NCBI GenBank assembly: GCA_937988745.1
Contig: CALKAR010000269.1
Span: 1-5,520 of the forward strand
Length of the DNA stretch: 5,520 nt
Origin: an uncultured Peptococcaceae bacterium
GTDB lineage: Bacteria; Bacillota; Limnochordia; Darwinibacteriales; Darwinibacteriaceae
Direction of reading: 5' to 3'
Shown: one piece after another, positions 1 through 5,289 of the stretch
How the letters are laid out: each line of letters starts with the position of its first letter
Numbering within the stretch: the stretch's first letter is position 1
Notes under the pieces: generated by a model
Databases searched by the model: none
Told to the model about the DNA's origin: nothing
Seen by the model: the letters and a program-made list of their open reading frames with translations, nothing else
Made by a program: the position numbers and the translations under genes

Positions 1-549
1 GGCGGCGTCCAGCGCGGCGTATCGAGCCAAATCCTCCAGGGGAGGAGCCGGGATTTCGTAGCCCTTTTGAATGGCGTCGGCGATTGCTTTGAAGTGGTCC
101 GCCATGAGGTGCTTCCATGTTGGGGTGCCCAAGTAGCGGGAGGCTACGGCCTCCACGCTCTTGGGTGAGGTTTCGTCCAGCAAGTGCGCCATGATGATGG
201 TATCGGCTTTGAGCTTGGGCGCTACTAGACCGAAGCGGTCCAGCCAGCGGCAGTCGAATTTCCCGTTGTGAGCAACCCACACCACGGGGAGGCCATGTAC
301 TTGGCGTAGCAGCTTCTCCATTTCCTGCCGGTCCCCGGTGCGCTCTGGGTGGTTCAGGAGGACGACATACGCCTTTTCGGGTTTGGCGCAGTAGCTGATA
401 CAAATGATGTCCGAATGCTCCTGCTGCTCGTCCAGGCCGTAGGTTTCGATGTCAAACGCAACGACCCTGTGTCGCTGCAGGTCCTGGTACATGCTCTTGA
501 TGCCCTGCTCGTCCCGGACGACCACCACCTCCACGTCCGGGAGCGTCAC
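1..549 (-). CDS. DnaQ-like 3'-5' exonuclease domain, probable N-terminus of a phage family A DNA polymerase (partial, 3' end outside window)
   Basis: The 183 visible residues form a DEDDy-type 3'-5' exonuclease, the fold that removes mismatched 3' ends during replication. Seen directly: Exo I FDIET with D33 and E35, Exo II AHNGKFD with N95 and D99, a following D116 (KADTI), and Exo III YAALD with Y177 and D181. These are the four metal-binding acids plus the tyrosine of the proofreading class. The frame is still open at the left edge, so the polymerase part is inferred from the family and from the replication neighbours. A stand-alone exonuclease or RNase D-like protein remains possible. The start chosen is GTG at 549-547, which overlaps the glycosylase stop as GTGA. 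A G-rich, weak ribosome site precedes it (AGGTGG at 568-563 is 13 nt away; GGGG is 6 nt away). A strong stem begins only 4 nt after this GTG, so translation may instead arrive by coupling or by -1 frameshifting from the upstream gene. An internal ATG at codon 20 is another possible start. Confidence 0.88.
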   Translation of the reverse strand, partial: MTLPDVEVVVVRDEQGIKSMYQDLQRHRVVAFDIETYGLDEQQEHSDIICISYCAKPEKAYVVLLNHPERTGDRQEMEKLLRQVHGLPVVWVAHNGKFDCRWLDRFGLVAPKLKADTIIMAHLLDETSPKSVEAVASRYLGTPTWKHLMADHFKAIADAIQKGYEIPAPPLEDLARYAALDAA

Positions 550-558
550 TCTTTTCCC
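512..558 (-). promoter_or_regulatory. Candidate programmed -1 ribosomal frameshift signal joining glycosylase and polymerase
   Basis: Read on the minus strand, the glycosylase codons CGG GGA AAA contain the heptamer G GGA AAA (558-552), which fits the X XXY YYZ rule in the zero frame. Nine bases later (551-543) comes a perfect 9-bp stem: TCCCGGACG at 542-534 pairs with CGTCCGGGA at 520-512 around a 13-base loop. Slipping back one base after AAA gives AGA GTG ACG, exactly the polymerase frame, and avoids the glycosylase TGA at 548-546. Phage lambda uses the close relative GGGAAAG to make gpGT (established knowledge). The stem is not followed by a T run, so it is not a normal terminator. Frameshifting itself is inferred; plain stop/start coupling with a fortuitous hairpin is the alternative. 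Confidence 0.6.
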
Positions 559-1091
559 CGCACCACCTGGGCAAACCTTCCCACCGCTTGCTTAAACCGT
601 GTCATTTGCTGTGGGGATCGCAACGCCGCGGCCGGGTGTAACGACGGTACAATGGTGAATCCCTGCCACTCATAAGGCGTCCCAGCGTGCTCCGTGATGC
701 TCCCCTGGCCGCCTAACGCCTTGTACGCGGTGGCCCCCAAGGCCAGGATGTACTTGCACCCCATGTCCCGCAGGTACTCAAGCTCCGCCTGCAAATACGG
801 CAGGCACCGCTTGATCTCCCCCTGCTTCGGCGTGCGGTTGTCGGGCGGGCGGCACTTAACAACGTTGGTCACGTGCGCTGACTCCCGAGTCAGCCCATGC
901 CGCGCAAGCTCGTCCCACAGAAGCTGCCCGCTGGGGCCGACGAACGGTAGTCCCTGGCGGTCTTCCTCCGCGCCAGGGGCCTCCCCGACCACAGCAAAGG
1001 TGGGCTTGTCGTTGGGGGTATCTGGTGCCATGCAGACGGTGACGGCTGTTTCGTGTAGAACGCAGTCGGTGCAAGCGCAAGCGCTAGGCAT
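546..1091 (-). CDS. Family-4 uracil-DNA glycosylase (4Fe-4S type)
   Basis: This 181-residue enzyme should cleave uracil from DNA and leave an abasic site. Seen directly: the catalytic-pocket motif GEAPGAEEDRQGLPFVG (36-52), NVVKCRPP (76-83) and the C-terminal HPAAALRSP loop (152-160). Cys7, Cys10, Cys80 and Cys96 fall where family-4 enzymes bind a 4Fe-4S cluster. The 16-residue gap between the last two and the CxxC pair match the known spacing. Length is typical of the family, so it looks intact. The start is ATG at 1091-1089, with AGGAGG at 1109-1104, a somewhat long 12 nt away. It overlaps the end of the zinc-ribbon gene by 8 bases, and its TGA overlaps the polymerase GTG. The last codons CGG GGA AAA GAG contain a G GGA AAA slippery heptamer, so some ribosomes may extend the protein into the polymerase frame. 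Its place directly before the polymerase suggests uracil surveillance tied to replication; that role is inference. Confidence 0.93.
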   Translation of the reverse strand: MPSACACTDCVLHETAVTVCMAPDTPNDKPTFAVVGEAPGAEEDRQGLPFVGPSGQLLWDELARHGLTRESAHVTNVVKCRPPDNRTPKQGEIKRCLPYLQAELEYLRDMGCKYILALGATAYKALGGQGSITEHAGTPYEWQGFTIVPSLHPAAALRSPQQMTRFKQAVGRFAQVVRGKE

Positions 1092-1275
1092 GGCCTTTTT
1101 CTTCCTCCTTCCGTTTCTTCGCCGCGATCAGCTTCGGGGCGCACTCTTCGCAGACGTAGAAGTACCGGTAGCCTCGGACCAAAAACCCTTTGGGCACCCG
1201 CTTGAGGTGCTCGGTGCGCTTCCACACCTCACAGATAGGGCACCTACCCCAGGTTCTTAGCTCGTGCGATGTCAT
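1084..1275 (-). CDS. Small zinc-ribbon protein of unknown function (63 aa)
   Basis: Two CxxC pairs, CPIC (Cys12, Cys15) and CEEC (Cys42, Cys45), sit 26 residues apart and should bind one zinc ion in a zinc-ribbon fold. Between them lies a basic, aromatic stretch (KRVPKGFLVRGYRYFYV). The tail is highly charged (KLIAAKKRKEEEKGHA). No signal peptide or membrane segment is seen, so it is probably cytoplasmic and may bind nucleic acid or a partner protein. I do not recognise a named family. The start is ATG at 1275-1273, supported by a near-perfect AGGAGGTG 5 nt upstream inside the helicase gene. It overlaps the helicase end by 32 bases and the glycosylase start by 8 bases, so it is a co-transcribed member of the operon. 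It could be an accessory factor of the helicase, glycosylase or polymerase; that is inference from position only. Confidence 0.85.
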   Translation of the reverse strand: MTSHELRTWGRCPICEVWKRTEHLKRVPKGFLVRGYRYFYVCEECAPKLIAAKKRKEEEKGHA

Positions 1276-2668
1276 ACTCCCACCTCCTGACCAGTTCCGA
1301 CAAGATCTCCTGGCGTGTGAGCTTGCGGTTCAGGGCCTCGTACACGGCCTCGTCCACCGTGTCCTGGGCGATGATGTGGAGATAGCGGCAGGTGCGCGTC
1401 TGCCCTGCCCGATGGATGCGGTCCTTGGCTTGCTGGTGGATGTCTGCGGCCCACTCGGTGGAGTAGAATATGGCTGTGCTCGCGGCGTGGAGCGTCACGC
1501 CTACGCCTAGCGATGCTATCTGACATACCAGGACGCGGGGGGAGTCAGAGGTCTGAAAACTCTTGATGATTTTGGTTCGCTCCTCACCTGAGTCCTTTCC
1601 GCTGATAATTCTTGTCGCGACCCCCATACGCTTGAGGTCGTTGGAGTTTCCGTCAATTTCCGCCAGAAACCGCGCCCATATAACAAGCTTGCCCTGCTCG
1701 TTTTCAACTAGTTCCTGCAAGGCCCGCAGCTTGTGGTCGCCTACAAGCTGGTCTTTGAGAAATCCTCCTGCCACCTGATGCAGACGCAAAACGAGCGTGG
1801 CCGGGTTGCCCACGGTAATGCGCTCCCCGTTGGCAAGCGCCACCACAAGCTCCTTTTTCAACTGGTCGTACAGGTTGCGGCAACGCTTGTCCATGACCAC
1901 AGGGATGCGCTGGTCAATGACAGGCGGCAGGTCAAGCTCGTCCTTCCGCACCCTTATGACAACATGCTTGATGCGCTGCACAAGCTCGTCCACGTTCTTG
2001 TGGCCGACGATCTCCGTGCCGTAGTAGCCTCCCATTTCACAGTACCGTTCCCTGAACTCGCCAATAGTGGGCGGCAGCGCCTGCGGGTCTACCATCTTAA
2101 TCTGGTAGTAGAGGTCGGCGTAGTTCTTGGGCGCAGGCGTGCCCGACATGCACACCACATAAGGGACATGGCGCGCTAGATATAGCGCGCGCTTGGTACG
2201 AATGGCCGTGTAGTTGCGCAGGTAGTGACTCTCGTCAAACACCACCAGGTCTGGCCTGTACTCCTCAGCTAGGAACTTGGCGTACTGGTTGAGGGTGTCG
2301 TAGGTGACGACGAGCCAGATCGGCGTGGTAAAAACGCCAGTGTTGATTTCCTCCACAACCTGCGTGACACGGCTCAACTTATCCCAGTCGTTCCGTGAAA
2401 AGATGCTCACAACGGCGTGTTGCTCACTCACCCGCTGCGGACAGTTCGCCTTGATCTCATCCGCCCACACACCTACCACCGCCAGCGGGCACACCACCAG
2501 CACCCGCTTGATGCGGCCCGCCTGGTGGCTGGCGTAGACGTAATCCACAATGGTTTTTGTCTTGCCGGTCCCGGTGTCCGCCCACACCAGAGCGGAGCCG
2601 ATCTTCCACAGCCGTTTCAGGACTCGCTTCTGGTGCTTCCACAGCGGACGATGTGGCTTATACTTCAC
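1244..2668 (-). CDS. SNF2/DEAD-like superfamily 2 helicase (ATP-dependent DNA translocase)
   Basis: This 474-residue protein carries a full set of superfamily 2 motifs in the order expected for SNF2-type ATPases. An N-terminal Q-like region LWKHQ (9-13) is followed by motif I/Walker A ADTGTGKT (30-37), motif II DESH (145-148), motif III SGTP (175-178), motif V LGVGVTLHAAS (387-397) and motif VI QAKDRIHRAGQ (413-423). The DRIHRAGQ form is typical of SNF2 enzymes, which use ATP to move along duplex DNA rather than to unwind it strongly. No extra nuclease or zinc domain is fused; the length is just the two RecA-like lobes. The start is GTG at 2668-2666, placed by GGGAGGGG at 2681-2674 (5 nt). 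It is the first gene of the leftward operon, about 28 bases after a predicted promoter. Its end overlaps the zinc-ribbon gene. It probably assists replication or recombination, or remodels protein-DNA complexes; the exact substrate cannot be told from sequence. Confidence 0.92.
   Translation of the reverse strand: MKYKPHRPLWKHQKRVLKRLWKIGSALVWADTGTGKTKTIVDYVYASHQAGRIKRVLVVCPLAVVGVWADEIKANCPQRVSEQHAVVSIFSRNDWDKLSRVTQVVEEINTGVFTTPIWLVVTYDTLNQYAKFLAEEYRPDLVVFDESHYLRNYTAIRTKRALYLARHVPYVVCMSGTPAPKNYADLYYQIKMVDPQALPPTIGEFRERYCEMGGYYGTEIVGHKNVDELVQRIKHVVIRVRKDELDLPPVIDQRIPVVMDKRCRNLYDQLKKELVVALANGERITVGNPATLVLRLHQVAGGFLKDQLVGDHKLRALQELVENEQGKLVIWARFLAEIDGNSNDLKRMGVATRIISGKDSGEERTKIIKSFQTSDSPRVLVCQIASLGVGVTLHAASTAIFYSTEWAADIHQQAKDRIHRAGQTRTCRYLHIIAQDTVDEAVYEALNRKLTRQEILSELVRRWEYDIARAKNLG
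1281..1288 (-). promoter_or_regulatory. Strong Shine-Dalgarno of the zinc-ribbon gene, inside helicase coding sequence
   Basis: AGGAGGTG on the minus strand lies 5 nt before the ATG at 1275. It is embedded in the last codons of the helicase. Such a strong site implies independent and probably abundant initiation of this small gene, rather than mere read-through coupling. Confidence 0.8.
2171..2190. repeat. Perfect 8-bp palindrome inside the helicase gene
   Basis: GCGCGCTA (2171-2178) and TAGCGCGC (2183-2190) flank the 4-base loop GATA. In the protein it encodes part of RALYLAR (160-166), just before motif III. It could form a stable hairpin in the helicase message, but may be chance codon choice. 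Confidence 0.5.
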
Positions 2669-2673
2669 GCCCG

Positions 2674-2681
2674 CCCCTCCC
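2674..2681 (-). promoter_or_regulatory. Shine-Dalgarno that sets the GTG start of the helicase
   Basis: GGGAGGGG on the minus strand ends 5 nt before GTG at 2668. No ATG in frame lies between it and the helicase N-terminus, so the GTG is the likely start. Confidence 0.7.
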
Positions 2682-2702
2682 GAATGTTTTACCTACAATC
2701 AG

Positions 2703-2732
2703 GTTATATCACATGCTCTTGCATTAGCGCAA
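2703..2732 (-). promoter_or_regulatory. Predicted leftward promoter of the helicase-polymerase operon
   Basis: On the minus strand, TATAAC (2708-2703, five of six matches to TATAAT) is preceded by TG plus one base, an extended -10. An 18-base spacer separates it from TTGCGC (2732-2727), a weak -35. Transcription would start near 2696 and leave a leader of about 28 bases before the helicase GTG. This is the expected vegetative (sigma-A/sigma-70) form. Confidence 0.55.
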
Positions 2733-2750
2733 GTGGTTTGCTAATCTAAT
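2718..2750. repeat. Interlocking inverted repeats between the divergent promoters, candidate operator
   Basis: Two perfect inverted repeats interlock here. CTTGC (2718-2722) pairs with GCAAG (2729-2733) around 6 bases, and ATTAGC (2723-2728) pairs with GCTAAT (2740-2745) around 11 bases. A tandem CTAAT CTAAT follows at 2741-2750. The repeats cover the -35 elements of both predicted promoters, which is where a repressor or activator would bind. The adjacent helix-turn-helix protein is the natural candidate; that is inference. Confidence 0.5.
2719..2747 (+). promoter_or_regulatory. Possible rightward promoter of the helix-turn-helix/primase pair
   Basis: TTGCAT (2719-2724) lies 17 bases before TAATCT (2742-2747), which is preceded by TG plus one base (extended -10). 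The -10 is a poor match. TCTAAT at 2745-2750 is a better hexamer, but its spacing from TTGCAT is 20. Either choice gives a very short leader before the AGGAGGTG at 2758. It overlaps the leftward promoter, so the two would compete for polymerase. Confidence 0.35.
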
Positions 2751-2757
2751 CGTGCAT

Positions 2758-2765
2758 AGGAGGTG
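2758..2765 (+). promoter_or_regulatory. Shine-Dalgarno that decides the start of the helix-turn-helix gene
   Basis: AGGAGGTG lies 9 nt before ATG at 2775. The in-frame GTG at 2763 is part of this binding site and therefore cannot be the start. Confidence 0.85.
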
Positions 2766-2774
2766 GACGGTTAT

Positions 2775-3011
2775 ATGGAACGCAAAGTGATCGCTACATC
2801 CGTTACCGACGCCTGCCGCCGCCTGCGTGTAGGGCGGGCTACCCTTTATCGGTGGCTGGACAAGCAGCAGATAGCTGCCGTTAGGGAGCCTGGCGGCAAA
2901 TGGAAGATTTTCCTTTTGCTGGTGAACGACGATGCTTTCACGCTCCCCCACAGCGCGCTCCCTCAACTATTAGGAGAGTACTCAGACCTGGTTTCCACAC
3001 GGGAGGCGTAA
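2775..3011 (+). CDS. Helix-turn-helix DNA-binding protein, excisionase/MerR-like (78 aa)
   Basis: The N-terminal half is a winged helix-turn-helix of the excisionase/MerR-like (HTH_17) kind. Seen directly: VTDACRRLRVGRATLYRWL (10-28) gives helix, turn and recognition helix. It is followed by a basic wing with the pattern VREPGGKWKI (36-45). The remaining 30 residues are less conserved in appearance and may serve for dimer or partner contact. The start is ATG at 2775, set by the AGGAGGTG at 2758-2765. The gene lies beside the divergent promoter region and 3 bases before the primase-helicase gene, so the two are co-transcribed. Likely roles are control of the two divergent operons, or binding near the replication origin to help load the primase-helicase. 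A true excisionase would usually sit near an integrase, and none is seen here, so that role is less likely. Confidence 0.82.
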   Translation: MERKVIATSVTDACRRLRVGRATLYRWLDKQQIAAVREPGGKWKIFLLLVNDDAFTLPHSALPQLLGEYSDLVSTREA

Positions 3012-3014
3012 CGA

Positions 3015-5267
3015 ATGCCTGTCCCCTCTCTCCTGAAAGTACCCGCTGTGGTGTGGGGACAGCAGCGGGGGTGGGTAAGTGTCCCTGTTCTCCGGGGCGA
3101 ACGGTGGTACGAGCGCTGGTTTGAGTGGCCGCAAGACGCCGCCCTCATCCTGCGTTGGGTCGTGGAGTGCAACAAAGAGGCCAATGTCTACTGGTCTCCT
3201 CTGGTGTATGCCAATCCCTCTAGGCGTCAGCAAGAAGCACACCAGGCCACAAGCTTGTGGGCATGGGCCGACCTGGATGCGGTAGACCCCAGGACTTTGG
3301 ACCCAGTACCTACTATCCTTTGGGCCTCAAGTCCTGGTAAGTACCAATCGTTATACCGCTTGGCAGAGCGTGTGGACGCTCAAACTCTGGAAGAGCTAAA
3401 CCGCCGCATAGCGCATGCGAGCACGGCTGACCCCAGCGGCGTGGATGCGGGGCAGGTCCTGCGGTGGCCTGGGACTCGCAACTGGAAGTACGAAGGCGGG
3501 CCGAAGGGCAAGATCCTCAAAGCCACAAGGGCGGTCTACACCGTGGAGGACCTGCGCCGGTACGAGCTGCCGAAGCACCTGCAAAACGGGCACGTAAACC
3601 CGAACGAAATGAACTACCAAGAGGCGCTAGAGCGCTACGGCTCCCTCATTCCTATGGAGGCGTGGGCGCTCATTGAGACGCCAGAGCACCAGGTCCAAAA
3701 GGGCAAGCGCTCCGTCATGTTGTGGTCGCTTATTCGAACGCTGGCTGAGGCGCACCTGCCCGCCGATGCCATTTACACCATAGCGAAGCACTCGCCCTGG
3801 AACAAATTCCGAGGGCGATCTGACGAGCACGAGCGCTTAACAGCAGAGGTCAACAAGGCTTTGGCCCTGCACCCGCCGCAGCCGGTGGAGCAAGCGGAGG
3901 AAACCGAAGAAGAGGTCGAGGAAGAAGCCCAGCCGCAACCACAGCCTTCATCCTTGCCCATTCCTCCTGGCTGGTTGGAGCGCTACGTGGAGGTGTCCAG
4001 GGAGTATGCCAAGGGTGCGCCGGACACGTACCACCTCGCCTGCGGACTGGCGCTTCTCAGCGTGGCGTGTGGGCACTACATCCAATGCAACCCGACCATC
4101 CGTCCAGACGTTCACCCTGCCCTGTGGATCCTGCTCATCGGGCCGTCCCGGTCAGGCAAGAGCCGCGCCATCAAGACGGCCATGCGGGTGCTGGAGTTGT
4201 CAGAGATCCCGACCATTCGTCTGGACGAGTTCTCGCAGGAGGGGCTTATCAAGGACCTGGCCCAAGCGCCCAACAATCAGGTGGTATGGGAGGCCGAGGA
4301 AGTCTCACACATCCTCAAGCAAGCGGCGGGCCGTGGGTACATGAGCGCCGTGCCGGACATGCTCTTGAAACTCCACGACCGTTCCACGTCGGGGCGGCCC
4401 TATGAACGGAAGCTGTCCAAGGAGCGAATCCAAATTCGTAGTCCACACCTCACGGTGTTGGGCGCTACTACGCCGCAGAATTTCCTACAGGCGTTCGACC
4501 CAGACTCGATGGACACTGGTTTCCTTCCTCGCTGGTTTCAGTTCTATGACCCGAACCCCCCGCTGCCAGAGTACGAGCGCCTGTCTTACAACAGCGATGC
4601 CATGCTGCTTGAAGTGGCGCGAGAGCTGGCAGACATCAGGACGTGGCTTGTTACGGCTCAACAGCGGCAACTGCCGCTGGAGGTCAAAGGACAACTCATG
4701 GCGGTGCCGCCGTTGCCTAAGCTGGAGGCCGATCTATCCGCGGATGCTTATGAAAGGTGGGTGGAGTGGATGCAGGAGAACGACAGGAAGGCGAGGGACA
4801 ACCCCGAGATTGCGCCTGTGCTGGCGGAGGCCGGGCAGCACGCGCTGAAGCTCGCTATGCTCATGGCGGTATCCAGGCGGCCAGAAATTAGCCTTGGTGG
4901 GATCAAGGTCACCCTGGAGGACGTGGATCGGGCGATAGACATTATCAACAACGAGCTAGCTAAAAACCAGGAGCTATACCAAATGGTGGGCACAGACTCC
5001 TGGGAACGCGCCCTGCAGTCGGTGTGGCGATACATCCAGAAGCACCGGCGCATATCTCGAACGCAGCTACACAGGCGGTTCAGCCAGCAGATCAAGTCGG
5101 CCAAGATCATGGACGAGATCGAACGTACCCTTGTGGACCGCGGCTTGATTCGAGTTATTGAGGTGGAAACCATCGCGGAAAACGGCAGGCGGTATGTCCG
5201 AAAAGAATATATCAGCAGGGTTAAGCCTCCTAGGCCAGACAAAGGCACCAAGCGAAAGAAGGAGTGA
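3015..5267 (+). CDS. Primase-helicase: AEP (prim-pol/RepB-like) primase fused to a DUF3987-like helicase/ATPase
   Basis: This 750-residue replication protein makes primers and opens DNA. The N-terminal domain looks like an archaeo-eukaryotic primase: WADLDA with D86 and D88 (motif I), SSPGKYQSLYRL (105-116, motif II, with Gln where many relatives have His) and VDAGQVLRWPGTRN (143-156, motif III). A helical link, KGKRSVMLWSLIRTL through SPWNKFRGR to about residue 285, resembles the regions that join such primases to helicases. An acidic, then proline/glutamine-rich hinge follows (291-315). The ATPase begins with Walker A GPSRSGKS (376-383). VVWEAEE (423-429) may be Walker B, in an unusual acidic form. 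VLGATTP (481-487) resembles a sensor, and GFLPRW has R506 as a possible arginine finger. About 663-735 looks like a winged helix. The C-terminus is very basic (RPDKGTKRKKE). ATG at 3015 has GGGAGG 8 nt upstream. The family assignment is from motif memory. It is probably the initiator/primase of the element. Confidence 0.85.
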   Translation: MPVPSLLKVPAVVWGQQRGWVSVPVLRGERWYERWFEWPQDAALILRWVVECNKEANVYWSPLVYANPSRRQQEAHQATSLWAWADLDAVDPRTLDPVPTILWASSPGKYQSLYRLAERVDAQTLEELNRRIAHASTADPSGVDAGQVLRWPGTRNWKYEGGPKGKILKATRAVYTVEDLRRYELPKHLQNGHVNPNEMNYQEALERYGSLIPMEAWALIETPEHQVQKGKRSVMLWSLIRTLAEAHLPADAIYTIAKHSPWNKFRGRSDEHERLTAEVNKALALHPPQPVEQAEETEEEVEEEAQPQPQPSSLPIPPGWLERYVEVSREYAKGAPDTYHLACGLALLSVACGHYIQCNPTIRPDVHPALWILLIGPSRSGKSRAIKTAMRVLELSEIPTIRLDEFSQEGLIKDLAQAPNNQVVWEAEEVSHILKQAAGRGYMSAVPDMLLKLHDRSTSGRPYERKLSKERIQIRSPHLTVLGATTPQNFLQAFDPDSMDTGFLPRWFQFYDPNPPLPEYERLSYNSDAMLLEVARELADIRTWLVTAQQRQLPLEVKGQLMAVPPLPKLEADLSADAYERWVEWMQENDRKARDNPEIAPVLAEAGQHALKLAMLMAVSRRPEISLGGIKVTLEDVDRAIDIINNELAKNQELYQMVGTDSWERALQSVWRYIQKHRRISRTQLHRRFSQQIKSAKIMDEIERTLVDRGLIRVIEVETIAENGRRYVRKEYISRVKPPRPDKGTKRKKE

Positions 5268-5289
5268 GGCCAGGAAAGGCCTCACTCCT
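5260..5289. terminator. Bidirectional palindromic terminator between convergent genes
   Basis: A perfect 12-bp inverted repeat, AGGAGTGAGGCC (5260-5271) and GGCCTCACTCCT (5278-5289), encloses a 6-base loop. The primase TGA (5265-5267) lies in the left arm and the TGA of the converging small gene (5284-5282) in the right arm. Leftward, the stem is followed by the T-rich TCTTTC, giving a reasonable intrinsic terminator for the small gene. Rightward there is no T run, so ending of the primase message may rest on the stem alone or on a factor. Confidence 0.75.

Noticed and set aside
512..542. Stem-loop as a transcription terminator after the glycosylase
   Set aside because: No T run follows the stem in either direction, and it lies within the polymerase coding sequence, so a role in translation is more likely.
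694..1260. 188-residue plus-strand open frame
   Set aside because: It lies opposite the glycosylase and zinc-ribbon genes, has no ribosome site and shows no recognisable domain; it is a shadow of strong minus-strand genes.
1733..2179. 148-residue plus-strand open frame
   Set aside because: It lies antisense to the SNF2 helicase, whose motifs are unambiguous in the other strand.
2763..2765. GTG as the start of the helix-turn-helix gene
   Set aside because: It is part of the AGGAGGTG ribosome binding site; ATG at 2775 has ideal spacing.
2775..3011. Helix-turn-helix protein as a true excisionase with an attachment site nearby
   Set aside because: No integrase gene or attachment-site repeat is visible in the window; a regulator or origin-binding role fits the position better.
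4402..4848. 148-residue plus-strand open frame in another register
   Set aside because: It lies wholly inside the primase-helicase gene; Arg/Trp/Cys-rich composition is typical of an out-of-frame reading.
4748..5251. 167-residue minus-strand open frame
   Set aside because: It lies antisense to the primase-helicase C-terminal half. Its composition is rich in Ser, Arg and Ile as expected for a reverse reading, and it has no ribosome site or domain.
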